A DNA stretch of 64,000 nt from Kitagawia praeruptora (GCA_037693485.1 CM075347.1:59864501-59928500); one strand, 5' to 3'; positions 1-12,944 are shown, counted from the first letter of the stretch. Made by a program: numbers and translations. The notes: a model not told the origin generated them from the sequence alone.

Positions 1-589
1 GACATTGAATAAGTAAAAATAACATTTATGAATCTTTTCTATTGTCGATGACATCATAAAAGACGTGATTGCTTAATTTGTTATTAAATTATTTGTTAGT
101 AAAATTGATTGTACGATGAAAAGAATTAGAATGTAAATGTGATAAGAGGTGTGATTGATTTCACTTGTCGATATATTTGGTTTTATGACGAAAAAAGCAA
201 AATTCAAATGCATGTTGTAAGTCATGCTTCATGTTTTTTTGGAGTGATCTGACACCCGTATCCCTACATTTAATTAATTTTTTAGAGCATTTTATAAGAA
301 CTGTTTTGTTTGTAACATTAAAATTAAATTCATGGACACATCAAAGTGATACTCACATATTCTAATATTCTTTTATTAAATTTTATAATAAATTTGTACA
401 TATAATGGTTTTAAAAGCCGATGCTCGTTTTATAACACCCTTACTTAATGCTCAAAAAGTGAGAATTTGTTTAAAATAACAAAAATCAACTCCTTAAACA
501 CCTTTTACTTTTTTCCATACCAAACTACAATGTCAACATAATTCCTATAATAAAAATTTGTAAATATTAAATATAATTAATTAACGATT
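1..589. other. AT-rich non-coding DNA, no gene seen
   Basis: Very AT-rich sequence without a credible reading frame. Its end runs into the diverged outer copy of the 724-bp repeat that follows. I see no promoter, RNA gene or transposon terminus here. Confidence 0.6.
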
Positions 590-3500
590 TTAAACACCGT
601 CTCCCATCTCATAACATACATGCATGATTAATTGAATAGTAATAGTATAAGAATGTGTTTAATTAGAATATTAACTTTTCCAACACAAAATAATCAAACA
701 ACGAATGGGTAATTTTTTTATTGATTTAATTGACGAAAAAAAGGGTTCATTTGATTCAATTTAATCGAGTTGGTCACACTCCGTGTATAATTTGTTCTGG
801 TATAAATGTAAATTCTACGATATTACTTTTATTTAAATTGTGGATGTTAATCGAAAAATAAATATACTTATGTATTTTATCATGATTCTCACGATCATTG
901 ATTACGAATTAATCGAAAAGTTAAAATCGTCTATTAATTATTGCCAAAAAATTTGCAATGATTTTGAATAAGGATTAGAATGATAAAAATTATTTTATTT
1001 GTTTTACCTTAAAATAATGGTATTTTTATAAAAATCATTAATATTAAAATAATAATAATAATAATGTTCTAATAAAATTGTTAAACTTTTATATTAAATA
1101 TGAAATAAAGTGTGTTTAATATATATTTAATAGGTATAATTAATTATTAATTAAATGCAAGAAAATTATTTTAATAAAAAATAAAAATGTGAAAATTCAA
1201 GAAAAATATTTTGAAGCTTCTGAGTGCAAGTCTCTCCAGTTTCCTGATATTATAATAAATTTTTATATAAAAGTACTGTAATAGATAAATTAATTTCTAT
1301 TATTCTTAAAAATTGATTGGTCTCTTATGAATTTTCTATTAAAAATTAATTTAAAAATAATTTACATGAATTATTAATTGGAAAAATATTTTCATTATAT
1401 ATATCTAAAATTTTGATAATCTTAAAAACATCACAAACATATAAAAATAAAAATTACAATATGAACGTAATATTTACAATCAAAAGTTACAAATATTGAA
1501 TACAACTTAATAACGTTTTTTTAAAACCGAAACCCCTCTCATAATATATGTGTTCAATAGTAGTTTAAGAATTTATTTAATTTGAATATAAATTTATTTT
1601 GACACAATATAATGAAACAATGGGCATATAATTTTTTTATCAATTTAATCTTCCGATAAAATGGTCGAGTTTGTTCAATTTAATTAGTTTGGTCAAAACT
1701 CATGTGTGTATGCGCATGATTTGTTTACAAATTTCAGATATTTGAGAAATTGGTTAATAATGTTTTTTAAAATCGATAGCCCTCTCATAATATACATATT
1801 CAATAATAGTATAAGAATTTGTTTAATTACAATAAAAATTTATTTTAACACAATATAACGAAACAATGAGTGTATAGCTTTTTTATCAATTTTATCTTCC
1901 GATAAATGATTGGATTTGTTAAATTTAATCGATTTGATCATAACTCATATATTATTTATTCATGTGCAAAATTGAAAATCTATATGTACTGTTTGTATAC
2001 AATTCCAGATATTAAATAAATATCTTGTACTTCCATAATTTATTACGATTTTAACAATTATTGATAATAAAAATTCCTTGAGAAGTTAAGGTCGTGTACC
2101 GTATAATCATCCGAAAAGAAATTATAGTGATCTTGAATAGGGAATAAAAAATAACGCTATACAAACAATTGTTATTCGTCATTTTAACTAAAAATAAACA
2201 TAACTATATATAATTAATATTTAATATTAAAAAAATAACTATAATGTTCAACTAAAGTTTGCTAATTTTTAAACAAATTATATATAGTAAATTTAATATA
2301 TGTTTAATAGGTGTAATTAATGACTAATTAAAATGTCATTAATAGCTATTTAATGCAAGAAAAAAATTTTAATAAAAAAAATCAAAAAAACGAAACTCAA
2401 GAAAAATACCTTGAACTGTTTTGGTGCATTTCTGATCTCCAGGCATTATAATATATATAGATATTTGAGAAGTTGGTTAATAATGTTTTTTAAAACCGAT
2501 AGCCCTCTCATAATATACATATTCAATAATAGTATAAGAATTTGTTTAATTACAATAAAAAATTATTTCAACACAATATAACGAAACAATGGGTGTATAG
2601 CTTTTTTATCAATTTTATCTTCCGATAAATGATTGGATTTGTTAAATTTAATCGATTTGATCATAACTCATGTATTATTTATTCATGTGCAAAATTGAAA
2701 ATCTATCTGTACTGTTTGTATACAATTCCAGATATTAAATAAATATCTTGTACTTCCATAATTTATTACGATTTTCACAATTATTGATAATAAAAATTCC
2801 TTGAGAAGTTAAGGTCGTGTACCGTATAATCATCCGAAAAAAATTGTAGTGATCTTGAATAGGGAATAAAAAATAACGCAATACAAACAATTGTTATTCG
2901 TCATTTTAACTAAAAATAAACATAACTATATATAATCAATATTTAATATTGAAAAAATAACTATAATAATGTTCAACTAAAGTTTGCTAATTTTTAAACA
3001 AATTAAATATAGTAAATTTAATATATGTTTAATAGGTGTAATTAATGACTAATTAAAATGTCATTAATAGATATTTAATGCAAGAAAAGAATTTTAATAA
3101 AAAAAATCAAAAAAATGAAATTCAAGAAAAATACCTTGAACTGTTTTGGTGCATTTCTGATCTCAAGACATTATAATATATATAGATATTTGAGAAGTTG
3201 GTTAATAATGTTTTTTAAAACCGATAGCCCTCTCATAATATACATATTCAATAATAGTATAAAAATTTGCTTAATTACAATAAAAAATTATTTCAACACA
3301 ATATAACGAAACAATGGGTGTATAGCTTTTTTATCAATTTTATCTTCCGATAAATGATTGGATTTGTTAAATTTAATCGATTTGATCATAACTCATGTAT
3401 TATTTATTCATGTGCAAAATTGAAAATCTATTTGTACTGTTTTATACAATTCCAGATATTAAATAAATATCTTGTACTTCCATAATTTATTACGATTTTC

Positions 3501-3903
3501 ACAATATTTGATAATAAAAATTCCTTTAGAAGTTAAGGTCGTGTACCGTATAATCATCCGAAAAGAAATTATAGTGATCTTGAATAGGGAATAAAAAATA
3601 ACGCAATACAAACAATTGTTATTCGTCATTTTAACTAAAAATAAACATAACTATATATAATTAATATTTAATATTGAAAAAATAACTATAATGTTCAAGT
3701 AAAGTTTGCTAATTTTTAAACAAATTAAATATAGTAAATTTAATATATGTTTAATAGGTGTAATTAATGACTAATTAAAATGTCATTAATAGCTATTTAA
3801 TGCAAGAAAAGAATTTTAATAAAAAAAATCAAAAAAATGAAAATTCAAGAAAAATACCTTGAACTGCATTTCTGATCTCCAGGCATTATAATATATATAG
3901 ATT
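590..3903. repeat. Tandem array of ~724-bp AT-rich repeat
   Basis: Three closely similar head-to-tail units begin at the same phrase (tttgagaa..ttggttaataatg) at 1741, 2464 and 3189, giving periods of 723 and 725 bp; the third ends near 3903 after a short deletion. Each unit contains 'ccgatagccctctcataatatac', an 'atcttccgataaatgattgg' block and a terminal 'gatctccaggcattataatatata' block. Upstream, 590-1255 and 1500-1740 carry the same blocks in the same order but much diverged, so the array is older and longer than the three good copies. No coding capacity is evident. It may be a local satellite or a duplicated AT-rich transposon; I could not classify it. Confidence 0.85.
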
Positions 3904-4444
3904 CCATGTACTGTTACTTGGTGTTTTTGTTAAAACCTAGTGTTAGCTTGGGAGTTTGCTAAATTGGCCGGCTAGTATATGTTATATTGGTTATATTTTA
4001 AGATTATTATTTGAATTTATTATAAATAAAAAAGTTTATTTTAATATGATAATAGATAATATGGAATACTATACAATGAGATTGATGATAATTATAAATA
4101 AGGTTTTGTCCCTTATCAATATTTTACATATTTTTTTTTTAAAATTTTAACTTTAATCTGCCACTTGGACTTTAGCTAAGTTTTTTGAGCCTTGGAAATG
4201 CTCTAAAATTGTATTTGTTTAATTATGTTATATCTTTGTATGTTATATATTCTAAAAAAAACTTAGATATCATAGATCTAATAACTAAACTAACAAATTA
4301 AAAAAATAATAAAATTATAATTATAATTATTATAATTATATTGTAAAGTTTTTTAATATGTAAATGTTTTTGGAATATGTAAAGTTCGGGGTGCTGACAT
4401 TACAAAAAAAATTCATATTAATTAATAAGAAAACTAACAATTTT
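3904..4444. other. AT-rich spacer between two tandem arrays
   Basis: AT-rich sequence with simple runs of TAT/ATT near 4310-4345. No convincing coding region or element end is visible. Confidence 0.55.
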
Positions 4445-5420
4445 TATTGATATAGTTTTCTTTTTCTTATTAATCAATAAAGATTTATTTTGATTTTATT
4501 CACAAGTCCTATTCCATTATCAAATAATTATATTTTCTATAAGAGATTGAGCTTCAATTCTATTAGTATAATTTTTTTATTAAGCAATAAAAGATTTATT
4601 TTGTTTTTATTCTCAAGTCCTATTCCATATCAAATAATTATATTTTCTATAAGAGATTGAGTTTCAATTCTATTGATATAGTTTTTTTATTAACCAATAA
4701 AAGATTTATTTTGGTTTTACCCATTCCATGTCAAATAATTATATTTTCTATAAGAGATTGGGTTTCAATTCTATTGATATAGTTTTCTTATTAACCAATA
4801 AAAATTTATTTTGATTTTATTACCAAGTCCTATTCCATGTCAAATAATTATATTTTCTATAAGAGATTGGGTTTTCAATTCTATTGATATAGTTTTCTTA
4901 TTAACCAATAAAGATTTATTTTGATTTAATTCCCAAGTCCTATTTCATGTCAAATAATTATATTTTCTATAACAGATTGGGTTTCAATTCTATTGATATA
5001 GTTTTTTTATTAACCAATAAAAAATTTATTTTGGTTTTACCTATTCTATGTCAAATAATTATATTTTCTATAAGAGATTGAGTTTCAATTCTATTGATAT
5101 AGTTTTCTTATTAACCAATAAAGATTTATTTTGATTTTATTACCAAGTCTTATTCCATGTCAAATAATTATATTTTCTATAAGAGATTGGGTTTTCAATT
5201 CTATTGATATAGTTTTATTATTAACCAATAAAGATTTATTTTGATTTTATTCCCAAGTCCTATTCCATGTCAAATAATTATATTTTTTATAAAAGATTGG
5301 ATTTCAATTTTATTGATATAGTTTTCTTATTAACCAATAAAGATTTATTTTGGTTTTATTCCCGAGTCCTATTCCATATCAAATAATTATATTTTGTATA
5401 AGAGATTGAGCTTCAATTCT
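4445..5420. repeat. ~110-bp minisatellite, nine copies, with higher-order period
   Basis: The phrase 'tattgatatag' (first unit and its variants) recurs at 4445, 4561, 4671, 4772, 4882, 4991, 5092, 5202 and 5311, giving unit lengths of 116, 110, 101, 110, 109, 101, 110, 109 and about 109 bp. Each unit reads: intro phrase, 'ttattaaccaataaagatttattttg', 'ccaagtcctattccatgtcaaataa', 'ttatattttctataagagattg'. The short 101-bp units at 4671 and 4991 share the same internal deletion (ggttttac followed directly by ccattccatg/ctattctatg), so units 3-5 and 6-8 form two copies of a 320-bp trimer. The array stops about 285 bp before the NAC start codon. Confidence 0.9.
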
Positions 5421-5705
5421 ACACGGATACATATAGGATCCAGATTGAGCCACCTGTAACCGCGTCAAAGATTGTTTTTTCTTAATGCCAAAGTAAAAAG
5501 GTAAGTCATGACAACCGTTAGATTAAACGTAGGGAGCAAGACATAACTACAAATCCTATTTCTCCTATGAAAAGGAAAACAACTTGTTGTATATATACCT
5601 GGTTTTGATAGGTTGTTGGTTAAAAAAACACAAACACCTTAAACCTCAAAAGCCTCCCCTTATACAAATTCTTACCAACAAACACAATACACAAATTTGT
5701 AAATA
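5421..5705 (+). promoter_or_regulatory. Promoter and 5' UTR of the NAC-like gene
   Basis: The 285 bp between the minisatellite and the start codon are less repetitive than the flanks. A TATA-like tatatata lies at 5590-5597, about 110 bp before the ATG, so transcription would begin near 5620-5630 by the usual spacing. The presumed leader is A- and C-rich (aaaaacacaaacacc, acaaacacaatacac), common for plant 5' UTRs. The site is inferred from sequence only. Confidence 0.5.
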
Positions 5706-6776
5706 ATGGATGAAAGTATCGAAATACCTACCGGATTTCATTTTGCCCCTTTCGAATGGGAACTCATAGATCTCTACTTGAAGCCTAAAGTTTTGGGACA
5801 AAACCTTCCTTGCAATTTAGTGGAGGAGATACAACTCTATGGTCCTGATGCCAATCCTTGGCAACTTTTCGACCCCGAAAACCATCCGTGGCTCCTCTCC
5901 GAGGTTACTTCGGGAAAATTCGAAAAAATTACTTATGTGTTTGTCAATTTAACCAAGAAGGGCACGGCTGAGGGAAAAAAGACAAATAAAAGAGAGAACT
6001 ACAACAAAAAAGCTGGTTGTGGAACCTGGGACGGACAAACAAAGCGTACGGAGATCAGGGATTTTAATGGTGACCTTATTGGGGAGAGAAGAATGCTAGT
6101 TTTCGAGGTGAATGAGGTTTGTGATCAGGATTTGTCTAAGGTAGGTTATTGGAAGATGCATGAGTATCATTTGTTCGGGGTTAATAAGGATATTAGTAAT
6201 CCTGGTAATACTGTTCTTTGCAAGATTACCTTTGACTCCTCCAGGAACCCTTCCATGAAATTGCGTTCTAAAGGTGATCCTGAGAAGAAGAATACTAGTG
6301 TGTATATTTCGGGTTCACCATCAACAGTGAATAGTGGTTTTGATGAATGTAATCAGGGGGTATCTGGAAATAATGAAGGAGCTATTACTACTAAGACACG
6401 TCGTGATGATTCAGTAGTACTGTCCGACAGTTCCAGGGTTAAAGTAAAAGAAGAGTGTTCTGGGACTCAAAATGTGGAAACAAGTGATGGAGTGGAATGT
6501 GTCAATAGCAGTTATGTTGAAGAGGAGAGAGCAGTGATTGCGACTTCACCTTCAAAACCAGGGAAAACGGGTAATCTTAATCCGTCACTCTCCGATTTTC
6601 ACTGGCCTGCTAAAAAAGACAACGATGGTAAAAAAATTAAAGTGGAAGGTGGACAAGGGGATTCGCATTTGGGCATGACTAATGTCGAGTGTTCCGGATA
6701 TCTGAAGCCCAAAGAAGAGCAGCTAGATGATGAAGACACAACTACTAACCCGAAGAAACGGAAACTTAGACCCTGA
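5706..6776 (+). CDS. Atypical NAC-domain transcription factor, single exon
   Basis: A 356-residue protein that probably binds DNA in the nucleus. Residues 8-165 follow the NAC subdomain order: A block with PTGFHFAPFEWELIDLYLKPKV (about 8-29); B block around IQLYGPDANPWQLF (43-56); C/D blocks with GKKTNKRENYNKKAGCGTW (90-108) where typical NACs have the GYWKATG motif, then IGERRMLVFEV (125-135) and KVGYWKMHEYHL (145-156), matching the usual KT.W.MHEYRL. The canonical GYWKATGxD loop is altered, so DNA-binding specificity may differ. Residues 166-340 are polar, acidic and Ser-rich, like NAC activation tails. The end, PKKRKLRP, is a basic nuclear-localisation-like signal. Most NAC genes have two introns; this one has none, so it may come from a retroposed or tandem-expanded subfamily. 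It is the only ordinary host gene I recognise in the window. Confidence 0.85.
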   Translation: MDESIEIPTGFHFAPFEWELIDLYLKPKVLGQNLPCNLVEEIQLYGPDANPWQLFDPENHPWLLSEVTSGKFEKITYVFVNLTKKGTAEGKKTNKRENYNKKAGCGTWDGQTKRTEIRDFNGDLIGERRMLVFEVNEVCDQDLSKVGYWKMHEYHLFGVNKDISNPGNTVLCKITFDSSRNPSMKLRSKGDPEKKNTSVYISGSPSTVNSGFDECNQGVSGNNEGAITTKTRRDDSVVLSDSSRVKVKEECSGTQNVETSDGVECVNSSYVEEERAVIATSPSKPGKTGNLNPSLSDFHWPAKKDNDGKKIKVEGGQGDSHLGMTNVECSGYLKPKEEQLDDEDTTTNPKKRKLRP

Positions 6777-8500
6777 GAGTTCATACACAATAACTAAGAA
6801 GTTGTGTCCCTGATCATAAATTATTCACACCTTACTGCTATGAGTGTTGAGCATTAAATTATATGTCTGTAGGGAGAACTGATGAGTAATTTATATTTGT
6901 TTTGAAAGTTTCAGTTATTTATCTGTAAATCAAGTGTTGCTCAGTTCCTAAACAACTCTTTTGTTTGTCTACAATGATGCAAATTAACTTATGTGTTTGT
7001 CAAGTATGAATATATCTGTTTGCAAATGTTGCCTGTCATCTGTTTGATATATTTCCTGAGAAAGATCACTGTATATAGCTACTACTAGTGTTGGATTCTT
7101 GGAGATGCTGTAAAGCTATCTATCTTGGCACAATTTTTGTTGATTTGTATGCTTATGAAGTTCACCCAAAATATAATGCGAATGTATCAAGATTGTTTCC
7201 TCCGAAGTTCCTCTGTCAAGCTAGTCTTTCCCTTTAGATCTTGCCGGTCCGTTCCAGAGTTTCCAACTTCTAGTAAAAAAACACTTCACGATAGAAACTT
7301 CTCTTGGTTGGTTGTGTGATATCTTGTAAGTTGTAACTAATACCATATTGAGGCTGGTTAAAAATACCAAACCGTATCATCAACATTAACTCTATTCGAG
7401 TTGTGCCCCTTTGGCAAAACGAAGAATACAGGAGGTCCTGCTCTGGCAAAAAATGATATGAAAAGCTTTATTATCATAGAGACTTTCTCATAGATTCATT
7501 GACATGGATCTTTCTTTAACTTTTTCTTAATTAAAATATAAATGTTACATCTAGTTCAGGATGATAAGAACATGCATCTACTGTATTATTTAGTGTGGGA
7601 GGGGAGGTCAACCTAGGCCACAGTCCTGGCTAACCTTCAAAAATTAATACTTAGAAAATTTGTTTTATAAGCCATAATTTTTTGTTTAAAATCAGTAAAA
7701 ATTTTGTTGTGATTCCCGACTAACCTCAAAATTTTAATAGTCTATTGTTTTAGCCCCGGATATTTCGAAATTCTGGTTCCGCCATTGCGTAGAGCACTTT
7801 AAGGTATTTGCGAAAAGCAAAACAGCTCCTGCTCAATCTGCATATTTATCACCCAATGCATGCCTCTTACATTCCAAGACCTTTTTTTTTTCTGCACACA
7901 TTTCACTCCTCCGTGCCATTTTTTTTAGTAGAACATAGGTTATGTTTGCTTGGTTATGTTCTGTGTCGAGTCGCCAATATTATACATCCAGTCAAAGTTA
8001 TGGGCCTAATCTCCCTCCCAACTGGTAAAGCTACCTTGTCCATTCCTGACATCTTGTTCTTTTAGCCTACTAACCTTTTTTTCATGGCATTCAACCTAAA
8101 AGTGGTCAAGATCCTTATACTAGAAAGCTTGTTGCCACAAATATCGATGGGAAAAGCTTCCCATCTCTAACTGTCTAACATAGAGTTGGGCTAAATTATT
8201 ACTCTTACGTTAATATTTTGTTTGGCTACTCGTGTTTACCAATTCTTTACCAACTTGACGTCAACTGTGACTTATATACTAGGTTCCGGCAAGCGTAGTG
8301 ATGAGCTTAAAGCTGCTTATGCCATCTAAATTGGTTCTTCAATCAAAATTGGTGAGCTTGAAACTGGAACTGGACTGAATCAAATGGGTAAGTGTAATTA
8401 GTAACGACCTAATGACACTGGTTGGAGTTCTCACTTAAAATCCATCTCCAGTTTGATAAAATATTATAATGTCACAAGTATCACTTTGAGTAGACTTGTT
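6777..8500. other. 3' flank of the NAC gene, no further gene recognised
   Basis: Presumed 3' UTR of the NAC gene followed by intergenic DNA. Short open frames near 7125 and 7808 lack any family resemblance and look accidental. At about 7600-7790 there is a stretch with phrases (ccccggat, aattctggttccgccattg) that resemble dispersed plant repeat ends, but I could not assign it. Confidence 0.4.
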
Positions 8501-11299
8501 GAAAAGGGAAATACTCCTTAACAAGGAGAAGTGATAACTCATTTTATTTGTATAATTTTTATTAGTTAACATTTTATTTTCCCTTTTTATACTTGGTTGT
8601 GCGGTTTTATTGATTGTGCAGTTTTTACGAAGATTTTTAAGGATTGGTAAAATATTGGAGATATATGCTTTTATAAAACCAAGATATCAAGCCACGTCGT
8701 GATGAGTCAAGAAGATCGTGGTGAATCAAGCAAGATATTGGATGGGATGAGAATGCTGAGCAAGCGCTTGGTCACGAAGATCATTGTTGATAAATAAATA
8801 ATCTTTGTAATTAATGCTCCATTGTAAAATTTTAGTATAAATTGACCTCTAGCCTCACATCTCTAGCTTCTATTACACCTCTCATCTCTTCCCTCTTACA
8901 CCTCTCTTGTAACCTTATAGTGTAGGATAGTATAAAAACTTTCTTTTTTCTTCTATTTCTTGTAGTTTGTATTTAATAAAGGTCAAGTTCGTCTCCACGT
9001 CTGGTATGATTTCTTGATTTATATTATGATTGTTTTGATGATACTTGGCTAGAGTCCCTGTCTAGGGGCAGATGTAGTTGGTTGATATACATGAATTTCA
9101 TTGGTGTATGTGCTTAATTGTGACGTATTTGTTTCATTGATTATCTCCAATAACATATCTATATGAGTAATTTCATACGAGCCACACAAGTAGAGTTGGG
9201 AGTTCGTATTATTAGGATCCATACGATTTTTGAGAATTGATTTAGTTGGTGACACTTATACAAAGTTATTTTATGACATTTGAATGCAATTTGATTTGGA
9301 ATTATTGGTTGTCTTTATTCCGAATACTTATGAGTTTGATTGTTATTAAAAATAAATATTTTAAACACCGTGATTTTCATATTTAGCTGATGAAATTTGT
9401 CCTTTAGATATTTCTATCATTAGTGTTTTTTTTGTCAGGGGTATCTATTTCATAGATGAAATGTATCGAATACAATATTCGTGATAAAGTGAATCTTTCA
9501 TTCAAGAAAGTTTATCATCTAATCAAAAGGCACGCATGTTGCCTCCGGACGCTTAGACAATAGAACTTTAATGTCTGAGAAGATGCCACCCGATAGGAAA
9601 GTACATACAAATAAAAAATACAAGAAGGAAAAGTGAAGTACAACTACAAGACCACCACTCCAAAAATGAATCATGGTCGATCTTCAAAAGTCTTAAAATC
9701 CAAGACCACTAAAACCCTGACTTATCCATAATTTGTCACCAGGCTTCTCTAAAGACCTGCAATTCTGTTCATCAACCCAATCGACAGGGACACAAAGGAA
9801 ACAAAGAAGGTCCTCGTTAAAAACCCCTAAGAGCAAAACCTTTTAGGAAAAAAACTCAAGTGGGAAAAGAGTGCCCTCCATTAAGCCCAAGATCATCAAA
9901 ACACAATTCTCCTTAGCCACCATTTGCCTACAGCTTTGCCTCCAAGAAACTGTTTTTTGTCTATTCTCCACCCGCCTAAAACAAACTCTTTCCTGAAAAT
10001 AACAAAACAATTTTCAATATCCGTTCAACACAAACTTTAATAAGAGTTCTGAAAGTAACTTAATACTATACTAACGTCCCAACCAAAGGGAATACCTTTG
10101 GTTAGACGGCCAACCAGTTAACAAATTTATCTTAATAAGCCAACAAAAAGGCACATTATTACTTCTTAAAGGCCCAAAAAAAGCCATCAATCATGGCCAC
10201 CCATAAATGGTACAAAAACTTAAAATGTTTTTTAAAAATCAATAATTGATATTCCAATTAAACTCAATAAATACAATCTTAAGATTAATCAAAATACCAA
10301 TCAAATCAAAATCATTCAAATCAAAATCATAATCATAATCAATAAAACACTGATTAGTCAAAAACCTCAATCAAAAAACAAGCAATCAATTAACATTAAA
10401 TAATAAACTGATTACAATTTTCTAATTAATGCTATTAAATCAAAAACAGACTTTACAAAATCATTGATTGGTTTTGAAGATCAAACCCACCCTTATGCGC
10501 ACATATACATGAACAGGTTGAAGAACAGGCCATGAACTCCTGTCAGAATAACCAACAATAAGCCACCGGAAAAACTGGAAATTCCAGAATTCGACGACTC
10601 CTCCCGGATTTTGTCAATTACAACAACAAACACATATATTTTACCATAACAAATGCATATACTATATTCTTATAACCATACTCCTAGTTAAACATAACTA
10701 TCATCAAGATTCAACAAAACTCCACCGAAAACTACTAAACCCGTTAACAATCATAAACTCCGACCAAAACCGAAATCTGCAAGAAATTAACACTAACACA
10801 TGCATTGGAATCGACTTACAGACAAACTACTCAAATATAATATCATTTTCTGCAAAACAATCCATAAACACAAATATTCGACTAAATAAAATACAACCCA
10901 ATTACGATTTAAATCTAGTTCGTACTCGAATTAATAGCGTACAAACCAAATAATAAATCCACATAATGAATCTGTAATAGAAATAACTACCTTGGAGGAT
11001 CAATGTTCTCCGCACAAGGAGAATTCGAAAACCCTTGTACAAAAGATAATTGAAAGTTAAGGAGAAGAGAAGTACCATGCTTCTCATGCTAAATTGGCTA
11101 CTTACCTTTGTCAATCCAAGAAATATAAAACACCGAACAAGAAACAGACAAACCGTGTGTTGATGGTCTACTCGTCCGATTGAATCTCCAAGCTTCCTCA
11201 GTTGGCGTTCTTATCCGGTGGTTGTGGCGGCGGGAGTACTGTATTTACCTGTTGCTGGTAGGATTATGAATTTTTGACCTCATGCAATCTGGCAAGGAA
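8501..11299. other. Intergenic DNA with probable transposon debris
   Basis: No gene is recognisable. The 8830-9000 stretch has an LTR-like order (tataaatt, then a CT-rich block, then aataaa and tctggtatgat), so it may be an old solo LTR; no terminal repeats were found to prove it. At 9810-9880 the phrases 'gttaaaaacccctaagagcaaaacc' and 'aactcaagtgggaaaagagtgccc' look like a dispersed plant repeat. The rest is AT-rich without features I can support. Confidence 0.35.
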
Positions 11300-11522
11300 G
11301 AGATAAGAGATAGCTTTATCATGGGTTAAAAAATATAGAGAAATCGTAAGAATCATGAGCTTCTGTCAAAACAACTTCTTTATCATTAGTGTTAGTTCAG
11401 TTGTTTTTTTGTTAATTAAAAACTTAATTCGCGTTCTCCATGGTTCGACCCGTACTTATCTTTGTACTCATGTACATCCGTACACTTGCGATTTTTATTA
11501 CTTAACGGATTTTTCCTCAACA
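11300..11522 (+). repeat. 3' end of an LTR, Athila-like relic
   Basis: The sequence ends ...tcctcaaca directly before a tRNA-Asp primer-binding site, which is where a 5' LTR must stop. The preceding 'ggttcgacccgtacttat..tacacttgcgattt' phrase is of the type found at the end of Athila-like and gag-only plant LTRs. The E1 LTR in this window shows the same arrangement (gttccc, then acacttgcg, then aaca before the PBS). The 5' boundary of the LTR is not visible, so the given start is arbitrary. Confidence 0.55.
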
Positions 11523-11528
11523 AGTTTT

Positions 11529-11546
11529 TGGTGCCATTGCCGGGGA
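11529..11546 (+). other. Primer-binding site, tRNA-Asp type
   Basis: tggtgccattgccgggga is nearly complementary to the 3' end of plant tRNA-Asp (TGGCGCCGTTGCCGGG form), the primer of Athila-lineage elements. Two C-to-T/G-to-A type differences suggest age. It lies 6 bp after the presumed LTR end and reads on the + strand. Confidence 0.7.
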
Positions 11547-12230
11547 ATGCATTATTGAGTTTTTGATTGATACGAATTTTAAATCGATTATTTTTTTGTT
11601 TTCATAAAAATAGACCCAAAAAAATCCCTTCTTTCGTTGCTTGTACTGTGCGCAAACAGGATCAGGTTGCCTATCTGTGTGTGATAATATCTTTGGCTAT
11701 TTACAAAAGTACCTAATTTTTTGACAGTTTTTCAAAAATACTACCTAAAGTTGCATACCAGGTTGCGGAAACCAGGTTGCAAATGTTGCATTTGGGATTG
11801 CAAACCAGGTTGCAAAGGTTGCACCGTATTTTTGGAAAAAAATTCTGCAACTTGGGTATTTTTGAAAAAAGCCCTAATATCTTTGCTTGTCGTCCTGTTA
11901 GTCTTTGATAGTTTAGTTACTACTTATTAAGTAGTACGAGTTATTTATTTGTAGGTAGTTTAACATTTTAGTCGTAGTACTAATTTATTAATTATTAACG
12001 TTTGCTCCCTGTTTTTTTTGTCCTGTAGCTAAGTTTAATAAAATAAAAAAGAGTTAACGTAGTACAGTGCCAAGTAGTCCGCGTAGTCAAAATTGTTAAA
12101 ATTTGCTAATTTTGTTCTACATTTGCTATTCTTACTCTATATTTTTTATTTCTTTTACAAAGAATAAAAAATAGAGTAAAAATATTTTGTGTTATTTGAT
12201 TTTTTTTCTTTTGTCTTTTCAGGTACCTAA

Positions 12231-12777
12231 TTGCGGCTTGAGTTAGTTTACCTTCTCCACCATATCTTCTATCCCGAACAAACAAATTGTAGGTCTCTTC
12301 TTGAAAATGAACACGAGACTGATGAAGAACTTAGGGAATTGTTTAGAGATATGTCATCCATAGAAATGCTTGAGAAGCTAAATGCTATTACTGTAAAGTG
12401 GGAGACCCAATATGAGGAGAGTTCTCTCGAGCGTAAAATCATTGAAAAATCTTTCATGATAAAGCCTTGTAAACTTTCACCTTTTTTTTCCAAATTATGA
12501 ATTTTGCTTCTTAAAGGCCTATGACACTGATTCATCCTTTATTGTTCATGACCAAGGAACCCAAATTAATAATCAGTTTCAACAACAAGAGGAAACACTT
12601 ACTTGGTTTAGGATGTCTAATAAGGGAGAATGTTTATTCGAGGTTTTCCACCTTGATTGTGACATTGAAGGTCACACTTTTGATGACTACTTAAGAAATC
12701 TAGAACACTTTCATGTTAGGTGTAAGCATAAGTTTTGGGAGAGACTTCATGGCCTAGTCAAGCAAGGTGTTGGATAG
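12231..12777 (+). pseudogene. Degenerate gag-like ORF of the Athila-like relic
   Basis: Two open segments in different frames belong together. The first (to 12500) encodes an acidic stretch containing DEELRELFRDMSSIEMLEKL and ERKIIEKSFMIKP. The second, open from about 12514 to a TAG near 12775, encodes AYDTDSSFIVHDQ.. and ends with HTFDDYLRNLEHFHVRCKHKFWERLHG. The switch falls at an 8-T run near 12480, so a single-base indel is the simplest cause. No start codon is certain for the second part. Position after the tRNA-Asp PBS and before a purine tract matches the gag-like ORFs of E1 and E2, but I see no protein similarity to them and no zinc knuckle. Confidence 0.45.
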
Positions 12778-12944
12778 TAGTCAATATTTGATATGGGGGA
12801 GACATATATAATTGTATAATTAGGTTTGTATAGTTTTTTTTCTTCTTTTTAAATAGGATTGCAAGCGACTTTCGAGTTTTCTTCCTCTCCACCATAGTGA
12901 AAGAATCGTACACCTCTATCTCTATTGTGTATTCTTTTCTTTTA

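Noticed and set aside
8830..9010. A host gene promoter and leader
   Set aside because: TATA-like and CT-rich blocks are present but no ORF follows; an old LTR is the simpler reading.
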